27,727 nucleotides of DNA from a virus. The translations under genes and the position numbers were made by a program. The notes under the pieces are model-generated. The model ran no database searches. It saw only the letters and a program-made list of their open reading frames with translations, and was not told the DNA's origin. The stretch's first letter is position 1. Every line of letters starts with the position of its first letter. The stretch is taken from IMG/VR virus record IMGVR_UViG_3300042914_000971, positions 1 to 27,727 of that record. One strand, written 5' to 3'. This document shows positions 22,344-27,727 of the stretch, in pieces.

Positions 22344-23205
22344 TGGCAGTCTCCATCCAACTCATGATCATTCGCTGCGACGGGTTCAGGTAAAGGTGCT
22401 GGCCCGTGGCTCTCGCAATGCTCTGATGAAACGGAACGTGCTCGCAGTCTCTCACGCCGTCATACGTTCCCTTCAGATAGGCATCGGTGCGGTAAATGCA
22501 CATGCCCCCAAACGCAGACGAGACGAGCACGGGCGGCGAGCCAACCGGTGGAAGCCATGTGTAACCAAACCCGCCGTACCCATTTTGGTACGTGTCGAAA
22601 TAGCACTCGGTTTGCCCAACGCCGCGCAAGGCCCACAAGTCATAGTGGTGCCACGACGGCCCGTGGCCGAAGTCGTACTGAAAGAGCGACGTGCTGGCCA
22701 TGCCGTACGCACCTGGCAACTCAACGAGCCATCCAAAGCCATTCAGCACGCCTTGGTGGTTCCACCCGCCCCACGCATCCCAGTCAATCACGCACACGTA
22801 GTCGGCGTCAGGCGAGCACGCACGCACCCACCGCTGGCATGAGTCGCGGTATTCCGCCAAGGCGATCGTGCGGCGGCCGGCAAACTCTGAACTATGCTGC
22901 TCGCGCCCAAGAATCTGGTAGTGAAAAGTCGCCTGCGGCTTCTCGCGGCAGTAGTCGTGCAGCACTTCTAGCGTGGCATCCTCGCAGTCGTTGCTCTCAA
23001 TGTGCAGCGACCACGAGCCGCACAGATCCTGCAGCTGCTCGAGCAGGCCAAGGTTTTGGGCGAGTCGCACGGCGCAGTTTCGGGCAAGCCCAACGAAAGC
23101 CACCTTTGAGTTTCGCAGCCGGGCCGCGCCATCTTCGGCACGCTGGGCGTAGTCCTGCGTGAAGGGCTTGTGCGGCTGCCACAGATTAGATGGCATCTCA
23201 GGCAT
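22315..23205 (-). CDS. Glycosyltransferase-like protein (GT-A, DxD)
   Basis: The 296-residue form from ATG 23205 (8-base overlap with the previous gene) fits best; a Met three codons later is possible. It opens with KVAFVGLARNCAVRLAQNLG, has SWSLHIESNDCEDATLEVL (acidic donor-binding region) and a metal site DWDAW (residues 141-145) after YVCVI, then FGGMCIYRTDAYL and DCEHVPFHQ. The order is like GT-A enzymes of the GT69/mannosyltransferase type. Donor and acceptor unknown. Clustered with another glycosyltransferase and a methyltransferase, it may decorate DNA, virion proteins or host polysaccharide. Confidence 0.7.
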   Translation of the reverse strand: MPEMPSNLWQPHKPFTQDYAQRAEDGAARLRNSKVAFVGLARNCAVRLAQNLGLLEQLQDLCGSWSLHIESNDCEDATLEVLHDYCREKPQATFHYQILGREQHSSEFAGRRTIALAEYRDSCQRWVRACSPDADYVCVIDWDAWGGWNHQGVLNGFGWLVELPGAYGMASTSLFQYDFGHGPSWHHYDLWALRGVGQTECYFDTYQNGYGGFGYTWLPPVGSPPVLVSSAFGGMCIYRTDAYLKGTYDGVRDCEHVPFHQSIARATGQHLYLNPSQRMIMSWMETANAANSLNGV

Positions 23206-23962
23206 GGACGCCTCGCTTTCTGCACAGGGCTGCCGCTGCGTCACCTGGGACGCCAGACGATGCCAGAAAAGAAACGCACTCAGCCATGTAGCGAATCGAA
23301 TCTGCGCTGTTTCGGTTCGTGGCACCGTAACCGTGATCGTCCTGCGTGAACGTCGCGCCGGCACCGGGCACAAACACGCAGCCCCACAACGCGGCTACTG
23401 CGGCAAACCCGATGGCGTCAGACCACGGGCCCATGCGCCAGAACTGCTTGGCCTCTAGCCATCGCAGGCAATCAAGACGCATGCCACTGCCAATGCCGGT
23501 TTCTGTTGGGTACGGGTATTTCACCAGCCTGCTGCAAACCTGCGCCGAGCTCATGTGAGTCACCGACTCAAAGCCGTTCGAGACGGCACCGATTTGCGTG
23601 CCATCAGTGTTGGCAACCCAGTAGTCGTGGAACACTACAGCGGCATTGGGGTGACGGTTGACGCTATCCACAACGCCATTGGCCAGCCAATCGTCCGCGC
23701 CCATTTGGATGACGTGCGAGCCCTGGAGCGTGCGATAGAAACCAGCCATGGCCTCCTGCCAATCGGCGGCCTTGGACCCATAACGCTCGTACCTAATGCA
23801 CGGGTACACGCCAAGCAGCTGCTCAACGATGCCGGGCGTGTCATCAGTGCTGGCGTCATCCACGACGAGCACCTCGAACGGGTTCTGCGAAGCAGCCGAG
23901 ACAATGGCACGGCTGAGCGTTGCCGCCCTGTTGCGGGTGGGAATGACAACGGACACGCTCAT
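23198..23962 (-). CDS. Family 2 glycosyltransferase
   Basis: A 254-residue GT2 enzyme: MSVSVVIPTRNRAATLSRAI at the start, the nucleotide-sugar Asp motif VLVVDDASTDDT (residues 31-42), the DxD-like site GADDW (88-92), and the acceptor-side motif near FTQDDHGY. I chose ATG 23962, which overlaps the methyltransferase stop (ATGA), over an upstream start. No membrane helix is seen, so it works in the cytosol. Overlaps on both sides indicate coordinated synthesis with the methyltransferase and the second glycosyltransferase. Confidence 0.88.
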   Translation of the reverse strand: MSVSVVIPTRNRAATLSRAIVSAASQNPFEVLVVDDASTDDTPGIVEQLLGVYPCIRYERYGSKAADWQEAMAGFYRTLQGSHVIQMGADDWLANGVVDSVNRHPNAAVVFHDYWVANTDGTQIGAVSNGFESVTHMSSAQVCSRLVKYPYPTETGIGSGMRLDCLRWLEAKQFWRMGPWSDAIGFAAVAALWGCVFVPGAGATFTQDDHGYGATNRNSADSIRYMAECVSFLASSGVPGDAAAALCRKRGVHA

Positions 23963-24627
23963 AGTTTGGCCCCAGTGCAGATGGCTAGCCGGTAGTGACA
24001 CATCGGGCCAAAGCCGGTGTGCAACGTCTCGTCGTTCATCCCGAACACAAACACGTTTCGCCAGTAGCGTTTTAGCGTGGCCCTAAACTCGCCTTCGGTC
24101 TTGCAGTTCACATGCCCAGCCTTGCTGAGATCTGACGCATGCGGCTGAGACTCAAGCGACGGCATGCCGCAGATAAACGTGCCGTGTTGCCCGATGCTCA
24201 GGGCCACGTTGCCGAGAAATGAGCCCTCGTGCTCCTGGCGTATGTGCTCAAGCACGTCGAGAGCGTAGGCGGCATCAAACACGACTGGCAGGCGATCAGG
24301 CACGTAGCGTGGTGCAGCTACCATGTCGTGCTGCATTAGCATCACGTTGTCGGGCTGCTGCCGGGATCGGGCCTCTTCAATGAACGCGGCATCGAAGTCC
24401 GTTGCGATTACGCGGCCAACGGACTGAGCCACGATCCGTGTGGCAAACGCATCGCCGCAGCCCGCCTCAAGCACCCAATCGCAGCCAGCGAGAACACGGG
24501 CAACAAACTTGTACCGGGCAAGCGTGAACCCCAGCCGCTTCGAGTCCACCTCGTAGGTGTGCGAACTCATCAGCCCAAGCGAATGCCTCTGGTATTCAGC
24601 AAGAACGTCGTATTGCTGTTCGTTCAC
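23959..24627 (-). CDS. Class I SAM-dependent methyltransferase
   Basis: The 222-residue protein has the Rossmann-type motifs: VLEAGCGDAFATRIVA (motif I, residues 52-67), an acidic residue at the end of strand 2 (VIATDFDA), then LMQHDMVAA and AYALDVLEHI (motif IV-like, with the EHI seen in small-molecule or sugar methyltransferases). The lack of a DNA-methyltransferase DPPY motif argues against base methylation. With glycosyltransferases on its 3-prime side it more likely acts on a sugar or glycan. ATG at 24627 overlaps the RusA stop by four bases. Confidence 0.88.
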   Translation of the reverse strand: MNEQQYDVLAEYQRHSLGLMSSHTYEVDSKRLGFTLARYKFVARVLAGCDWVLEAGCGDAFATRIVAQSVGRVIATDFDAAFIEEARSRQQPDNVMLMQHDMVAAPRYVPDRLPVVFDAAYALDVLEHIRQEHEGSFLGNVALSIGQHGTFICGMPSLESQPHASDLSKAGHVNCKTEGEFRATLKRYWRNVFVFGMNDETLHTGFGPMCHYRLAICTGAKL

Positions 24628-25022
24628 GACACACGCACGGTAGTCCGTGCCTCCTGGCCGTATGACTTTTCCACCACCAATCGCCCCACCAGCGAGTCAT
24701 CGCCCATCACGTCCTGCAGTGCGTCAAGCACCGCCTTGGCGATGTTGTCCACGTCGGGCCTGGGCAGCTTCGGTGCATCGGGTTTCACGCCGGCCTTTCG
24801 TAGGTGGGACTTGGGACGCTCAAACACTGCATCAATCACCACGTTGAGCGGCTCGCCGGTTGTCGTAAGCCCGGCACCTCGAGCAGCTGCTGCGATGGCC
24901 GAGCGGTACGCATGCACTGGGTGCTTCCCTGGCACGTACGCACGGGCGAACCCGCCCGCAGTCGAGACTCGCGGCCTCGGCTGTGGGACGGGCTGCCCTG
25001 CGACTGAGAACGTGACGGCCAA
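24624..25022 (-). CDS. rusA: Holliday junction resolvase RusA
   Basis: The 132-residue protein has the RusA signatures: GQPVPQPRPRV near the start, ERPKSH in the middle, and PRPDVDNIAKAVLDALQDVMGDD with Asp90, Asp92, Lys96 and Asp108/109 standing for the known catalytic Asp70, Asp72, Lys76 and Asp91 of the E. coli enzyme. RusA cuts four-way DNA junctions formed in recombination or replication. The start is TTG at 25022, four bases after the stop of the preceding gene. A phage needs it to resolve branched DNA before packaging. Confidence 0.92.
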   Translation of the reverse strand: MAVTFSVAGQPVPQPRPRVSTAGGFARAYVPGKHPVHAYRSAIAAAARGAGLTTTGEPLNVVIDAVFERPKSHLRKAGVKPDAPKLPRPDVDNIAKAVLDALQDVMGDDSLVGRLVVEKSYGQEARTTVRVS

Positions 25023-25025
25023 GGC

Positions 25026-25337
25026 TCACCGGTAGCGGATGACTGCGAACCAGCGACGGGCCACGGGCGAGTAGGCCACGCCCTCATCGACAATGACGCG
25101 GCGGCCTGCCATGGCATCCTTGAAGAAACAACACGACTGACGTGCTGCAGATGGACTGGGCCCGCTTCCGATACCTTCCATCTGCCCGCAGCTGCTGTGA
25201 ACCAGCGAGCCACGACGAGCGATCACGACGGCATGATCCTGGGCAGTTACCACAGAGCCACGACGAGCCACCACGGTGGTGTCAGCGTTGGCAAACGAAG
25301 CGAACGCCAGGGCGGCGAGAAGCAAAACGAAACGCAT
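25026..25337 (-). CDS. Small secreted protein with CC motif
   Basis: The 103-residue protein has a signal peptide (MRFVLLLAALAFASFANA, cut likely after Ala18), a repeated ARRGS element (VVARRGSVV and VIARRGSLV), and a C-terminal unit SSCGQMEGIGSG...CCFF...DEGVAYSPVARRWFAVIRYR. The pattern CG...EG(I/V)G...CCxx...GVA..W(Y/F)A...Y recurs in my memory of small exported proteins, but I cannot name a family. Strong ribosome binding site AGGAGG at 7 bases before ATG. The 282-base region before it probably holds its promoter. Confidence 0.7.
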   Translation of the reverse strand: MRFVLLLAALAFASFANADTTVVARRGSVVTAQDHAVVIARRGSLVHSSCGQMEGIGSGPSPSAARQSCCFFKDAMAGRRVIVDEGVAYSPVARRWFAVIRYR

Positions 25338-25619
25338 AGCAGTCCTCCTGTGACTGGGAACAAATCCACAGCCAGGAGGATGGCAAACGTGTCAAGGAAT
25401 CAGGGCCGCCCCACTTGTATGCAAAAGTGTTCGCTTTTCGTTGCTTTTGACATACGTCAAGTTTTCTTGTCGCGGAACGTGACACGACTGCGAGATATGC
25501 GGCAGATAATCCGCGTTAGCGCGGCAAGCCTGCGGCTAGCGGCTGCACGGCGCTGACGGCTTGGGGATATACGGCCAGAAAAGTGAATACACGGGTCCGC
25601 ATACTCACTGGTTCGCCGA
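25338..25619. other. Gene-free stretch with small palindromes
   Basis: No frame here has coding features on either strand. The stretch is AT-richer than its surroundings in its middle part. It holds the inverted repeat at 25447-25460, a small hairpin CCGCG-CTAA-CGCGG read on the minus strand (near 25511-25525, poor T tract after it) and a TTGACA-like hexamer on the minus strand without a convincing -10 box. It likely carries the control region for the secreted protein and RusA operon. Confidence 0.5.
25447..25460. promoter_or_regulatory. Inverted repeat TTGAC-ATAC-GTCAA (operator candidate)
   Basis: TTGACATACGTCAA is an exact 5+5 inverted repeat with a 4-base centre, in the gene-free stretch between the ribbon-helix-helix gene and the secreted protein gene. 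Ribbon-helix-helix dimers bind short inverted repeats, and one is coded just upstream, so it may be an operator. No direct proof. Confidence 0.4.
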
Positions 25620-25838
25620 CTACTTGCGGCCCCTTCGTTTCTTCCACCGCGCAGCCGCCCCCGCCTCTGCCTGCTCGCCGATGTCCGGGTTGCCGGGCGT
25701 CATCTCCGGTGCGTCCACCCGCAGTAGACGCGACACGGCCAGGCGGATTGCGTCGCTGGGCGTGGTGCCGTGCTTCTCGCAGTAAGCCGCCAACGGCCCC
25801 GCGAGCGGGCCGAGGCGGAAGGTGATGCGGTCGCTCAC
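25620..25838 (-). CDS. Ribbon-helix-helix (CopG/Arc-like) DNA-binding protein
   Basis: The 72-residue protein starts with GTG at 25838, overlapping the preceding stop (GTGA). A short strand (DRITFRL), helix (GPLAGPLAAYCEKHG) and second helix (TTPSDAIRLAVSRLL) give the ribbon-helix-helix fold, followed by a tail ending in KKRRGRK. Such proteins repress nearby promoters as dimers. A longer frame up to 25976 exists but would overlap the preceding gene wholly and adds non-homologous sequence. The operator candidate lies 160 bases downstream. Confidence 0.8.
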   Translation of the reverse strand: MSDRITFRLGPLAGPLAAYCEKHGTTPSDAIRLAVSRLLRVDAPEMTPGNPDIGEQAEAGAAARWKKRRGRK

Positions 25839-26020
25839 TGGCCCTGCCTCCAAGCGTTTTCGCAGCGGAGGCTGGCAGCCTCCGCTGCCTTCTTCGACTT
25901 CCAGCCAAGCTTGTTGTTTGCCGGCAGATTGCACCCAGGGTGACCATTCGCGATGTAGTACCGGACGATATCGCACACCTTGATTTCCACCACGCGGTCG
26001 TTGTTGAGCAGAGCGTTCAT
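25835..26020 (-). CDS. Small hypothetical protein, first gene behind a promoter
   Basis: A 61-residue protein with ATG at 26020 and GGAGA about 8 bases upstream. It begins MNALLNNDRVVEIKVCDIVR and includes NGHPGCNLPANNKLGWKSKKA; two further Cys lie at 30 and 53. It is the first gene behind the promoter at 26071-26098 and overlaps the ribbon-helix-helix gene by four bases. A partner or antitoxin-like role of the pair is possible; no family is recognised. Confidence 0.65.
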   Translation of the reverse strand: MNALLNNDRVVEIKVCDIVRYYIANGHPGCNLPANNKLGWKSKKAAEAASLRCENAWRQGQ

Positions 26021-26070
26021 TTCTTTGTCTCCCGTTTGAGGCTTGCGGCTCGTTGCCGCGTCATGCCCTA

Positions 26071-26098
26071 AGTATACCTAGTGTCGGACGGAAGGCAA
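26071..26098 (-). promoter_or_regulatory. Sigma70-type promoter
   Basis: On the minus strand TTGCCT (26098-26093) and TATACT (26076-26071) are 16 bases apart, with five of six -10 matches. A start near 26064 would leave about 44 bases of leader before the ATG at 26020. It is the best promoter by eye in the window and follows the end of the repeat-flanked island, so it restarts transcription there. Confidence 0.6.
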
Positions 26099-26174
26099 GC
26101 CCCGCTCCAAGATTTTTTTGACCCCCCGTATTTCCCGGGGAAAAGCAGGGTTCCGGCCCCGGCTGGGCGTCGGC

Positions 26175-26227
26175 GAACCAGGCGCTGGAGCGGACGGCCA
26201 GGGGCCGCCGCTCAGCTTCCGTGTTCT
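26175..26227 (-). repeat. 53-bp repeat, copy 1, attC-like imperfect palindrome
   Basis: It is identical over 53 bases to the copy at 26900-26952. The plus strand folds as GAAC/GTTC at the ends, an unpaired internal loop, then a stem with one extra G and one extra A six paired bases apart, and a 3-base loop. That is the plan of integron attC sites (R box pairing, unpaired central spacer, L box with extrahelical bases). The R box sequence departs from the consensus. The stop codon of the small membrane protein shares its last base with the repeat. Confidence 0.8.
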
Positions 26228-26427
26228 CACTGCCTGCGAATCACCAAAATAGCCACCGCCAGAGCGAGAGCCGAAGCAGCCGCCCCTGTTCTTGAGCCGT
26301 TGGCCCATGCTGCGGCTGGGATGATCCATCCAGCAAAGCACCAGCATCGCCAAAGCGTGTTCCAGAATGCCGTCCAGAATGGCCCCCAGCCGAAATCGTT
26401 GAATGGCGATGTGTCGATCAGTCGCAT
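26227..26427 (-). CDS. Small membrane protein in the repeat-flanked island
   Basis: A 66-residue protein from ATG 26427, with AGGAG about 8 bases upstream. It is rich in Trp, Phe and Ala (FNDFGWGPFWTAFWNTLWRC, then CFAGWIIPAAA and ASALALAVAILVIRR), giving two likely membrane helices. Its stop touches the 53-bp repeat. A longer frame to 26631 overlaps the next gene and lacks a signal. Small hydrophobic proteins are common in integron cassettes. Function unknown. Confidence 0.6.
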   Translation of the reverse strand: MRLIDTSPFNDFGWGPFWTAFWNTLWRCWCFAGWIIPAAAWANGSRTGAAASALALAVAILVIRRQ

Positions 26428-26491
26428 GTTCAGACTCCTGTTCCGTGAGAACCAAGCGATGCAGCGGACGAGCCGCTGATCGCAGCCGTTC

Positions 26492-26863
26492 TCAGGCAAA
26501 CCGCTCCCGCCCCTTGGCGATCCCACGTTCGACTGCCGCTCGGATTGCGGCCTCGGCTTCGTCGCCGTCCTTGAGTTCAAAGTAGGACGCAATGACGTTC
26601 TCCAGCGATCCCCGTGGAGTGACGCTGCCACCGCCGCCCAACTCGCAGTTCACCATCTCGTCATGGGTTGCGTACACGCATGGGGCTTCGTCTTCGTTGT
26701 CTCCAAATCCGCCATCGATCTCGACCTGCTTACGGAGTTCCGAAAACCTGCAAATGAACCACTTGTCCCAAAGTTCGGTCCACCGCTCGACGGTGTTCAC
26801 CTGCGAGGCATCATTCCAATCAGCAAGAAACAAATCGCCCTCATCCTTCGCTTTGGTCGTCAT
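26492..26863 (-). CDS. Acidic hypothetical protein in the repeat-flanked island
   Basis: A 123-residue acidic protein from ATG 26863 with a perfect AAGGAGG ribosome binding site six bases upstream, only 37 bases after the end of repeat copy 2. It holds ADWNDASQVNTVERWTELWD, a Trp/Phe core (KWFICRFSELRKQV), an acidic loop and a C-terminal helix (EAEAAIRAAVERGIAKGRER). No family recognised. Having its own strong ribosome binding site between two repeats fits a self-contained mobile cassette. Confidence 0.68.
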   Translation of the reverse strand: MTTKAKDEGDLFLADWNDASQVNTVERWTELWDKWFICRFSELRKQVEIDGGFGDNEDEAPCVYATHDEMVNCELGGGGSVTPRGSLENVIASYFELKDGDEAEAAIRAAVERGIAKGRERFA

Positions 26864-26899
26864 AAATCCCTCCTTTTCGGTTTGAAGAATCATACCTGA

Positions 26900-26952
26900 G
26901 AACCAGGCGCTGGAGCGGACGGCCAGGGGCCGCCGCTCAGCTTCCGTGTTCT
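26900..26952 (-). repeat. 53-bp repeat, copy 2, attC-like imperfect palindrome
   Basis: A perfect second copy of the repeat at 26175-26227, 725 bases away. Read on the minus strand it begins one base after the stop codon of the helix-turn-helix gene, so both copies follow a gene end at once, as attC sites follow cassette genes. Bases outside the 53 are unrelated. No T run follows the stem on the coding strand, so a plain terminator is less likely. Confidence 0.8.
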
Positions 26953-26953
26953 G

Positions 26954-27328
26954 TCACGCCACACCTCTCGGCTGGCAGATCCCGTGACGCCACTTGCTGA
27001 CTTTGCTTTGCGTGTTGCAAGGCTCCTCTCGCCGTCTGCTGTCGTAGTGCTTTTCCCTCACCACCTTTGCCCGCTCCTCAACCCACGGCGACAACGCCAG
27101 TCCGTCTAGCGATGCGGCATCGTCCTCAGGTGTCGGTGCCTCAGGTTCGTCAGCTGGGTGCAGCGTCCTGCGTGGCAACTTGTACCGCTGTGCCCACTTT
27201 GTGACTGTGGAATAGGCCACGCCAAACCGCTTGGCAATCTCTGACGAGGTAACGCCTTCCGCCCACAGTTGGTGGAGCAGCACGAGATCAGCCCGAGAGT
27301 GGTTGCGTGATGCTTCGCTGGCTTTCAT
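26954..27328 (-). CDS. Helix-turn-helix protein (GcrA-like DNA-binding type)
   Basis: The 124-residue protein starts at ATG 27328, overlapping the clamp stop by four bases. It begins MKASEASRNHSRADLVLLHQ and holds a helix-turn-helix (LWAEGVTSSEIAKRFGVAYS, TVTKWAQRYKLPRR) of the GcrA/Hin style, an acidic Pro-rich linker, and RAKVVREKHYDSRR near the end, parallel to RAKHLADRL of the protein at 21954-22343. A regulator or small-terminase-like DNA-binder is likely. The C-terminal end carries Cys and His (EPCNTQ, HGICQ). Confidence 0.7.
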   Translation of the reverse strand: MKASEASRNHSRADLVLLHQLWAEGVTSSEIAKRFGVAYSTVTKWAQRYKLPRRTLHPADEPEAPTPEDDAASLDGLALSPWVEERAKVVREKHYDSRRREEPCNTQSKVSKWRHGICQPRGVA

Positions 27329-27727
27329 GCGTCCTCCGCCAGAGGCATGATGACGCCCGTGTACGAATCTCCAACCTTCATCACCGTCTTGCCATCTGGC
27401 TTGCAGATATGAATGGCAACGCACGGTTCGTCGTCCTGGCCAAAAGGCTTGAGAAAATGATGCACGTACTTCGGATCAAGCTTGACGGTGGCGGGATCCG
27501 CAGGCGATTCAACGTGGCACTCAACCTCTGACTGCCCAGCCTCTGAGCTCTTTGCAGTAAGAGTCAACGTGTCGCCTGAGAAAGCGAACCGCACGCCCTT
27601 TGATGACTCTGTGGCCACAACCGCTGCACAACTCACGGCGTGAGCTAGGTCGCTCCGAGACACTGAATGAGCCTGTGGCAGCTCTTGCCCAAGCACGTCG
27701 CGCCACCTTGGAAATCGCCCTTCAATC
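27325..27727 (-). CDS. dnaN: DNA polymerase III sliding clamp (beta subunit), partial
   Basis: The frame is open to the right edge and ends with TGA at 27325, giving 133 visible residues. It starts IEGRFPRWRDVL, the hallmark EGRFPDYRRVLP-type segment at about residue 240 of bacterial clamps, and ends VGDSYTGVIMPLAEDA, the clamp end (YVVMPM). KYVHHFLKPFG matches the clamp segment where YL.D.L is usual. The clamp tethers polymerase to DNA; a phage copy points to its own replication set beyond the edge. Only the C-terminal third is here. A GTG at 27696 is inside the domain and not a true start. Confidence 0.85.
   Translation of the reverse strand, partial: IEGRFPRWRDVLGQELPQAHSVSRSDLAHAVSCAAVVATESSKGVRFAFSGDTLTLTAKSSEAGQSEVECHVESPADPATVKLDPKYVHHFLKPFGQDDEPCVAIHICKPDGKTVMKVGDSYTGVIMPLAEDA

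Noticed and set aside
25516-25976. Longer forms of the ribbon-helix-helix gene and an overlapping 143-residue frame
   Set aside because: The GTG at 25838 overlaps the preceding stop (GTGA) and starts exactly at the ribbon-helix-helix domain; the longer frames add Arg/Gly/Pro-rich sequence from another gene.
26110-26119. T run next to a GC hairpin as an intrinsic terminator
   Set aside because: The T run (plus strand) lies on the wrong side of the CCCCG/CGGGG hairpin for either direction of transcription.
26078-26455. 125-residue frame on the minus strand across repeat copy 1
   Set aside because: It runs through the repeat and the promoter region and overlaps the better supported 66-residue gene; no ribosome binding site.
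1-27727. CRISPR arrays, tRNA genes, integrase or lysogeny repressor
   Set aside because: No regularly spaced repeat set, no cloverleaf-like sequence noticed by eye and no recombinase motif in any frame; a tRNA scan would settle the RNA part.

Overview
The window is one segment of a tailed double-stranded DNA phage genome (or an intact prophage segment) of the HK97-capsid, long-tailed (siphovirus-like) kind. Every gene I accept lies on the minus strand, so the functional order runs from the right edge to the left edge. Genes are packed tightly: most junctions are 1-17 base overlaps (ATGA, GTGA, TGATG, TAATG) and few gaps exceed 80 bases. No bacterial housekeeping gene, integrase, repressor, tRNA, rRNA or CRISPR array was seen. 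The DNA is GC-rich. The host cannot be fixed from sequence alone. An attC-like repeat style and small secreted proteins make me think of aquatic Planctomycetes/Verrucomicrobia-type hosts, but that is a low-confidence inference.

Right part (27727 to about 21400, early or accessory genes): the C-terminal part of a DNA polymerase sliding clamp runs off the right edge. It is followed by a helix-turn-helix protein and a small two-gene island lying between two perfect 53-bp repeats that fold like integron attC sites. Next come a likely promoter, a ribbon-helix-helix protein, a 282-base gene-free stretch, a small secreted protein, a RusA Holliday-junction resolvase, a class I methyltransferase, two glycosyltransferases, a second helix-turn-helix protein and two small unknowns.

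Middle right (21391 to 17486): a set of membrane or exported proteins (two-helix membrane protein, papain-like cysteine protease, lipoprotein with DnaJ-type zinc motifs, two more small membrane proteins), then a LamG/concanavalin-like lectin protein and two small unknowns. This cluster is the best candidate for lysis or cell-envelope functions, since no classical endolysin is visible.

Middle (17485 to 10614, packaging and head): HNH endonuclease, small and large terminase subunits, HK97 portal, a head maturation protease carrying an extra N-terminal domain, a 58-residue zinc-ribbon protein overlapping the protease end, the HK97 major capsid protein with its scaffold-like delta domain, and a probable head decoration protein followed by a strong hairpin terminator.

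Left (10530 to 1, connector and tail): a glycosyltransferase-like protein, gp6-like connector, head-tail adaptor fused to a fibronectin type III domain, gp10-like and DUF3168-like completion proteins, two related tail-tube-like proteins, a tail assembly chaperone pair joined by a textbook -1 frameshift site (AAAAAAC plus hairpin), the tape measure protein, several tail-tip or structural unknowns including a cysteine-rich, AT-richer gene, then a CGC-motif small protein, an HExxH metallopeptidase, a calcineurin-like phosphoesterase and a partial gene at the left edge.
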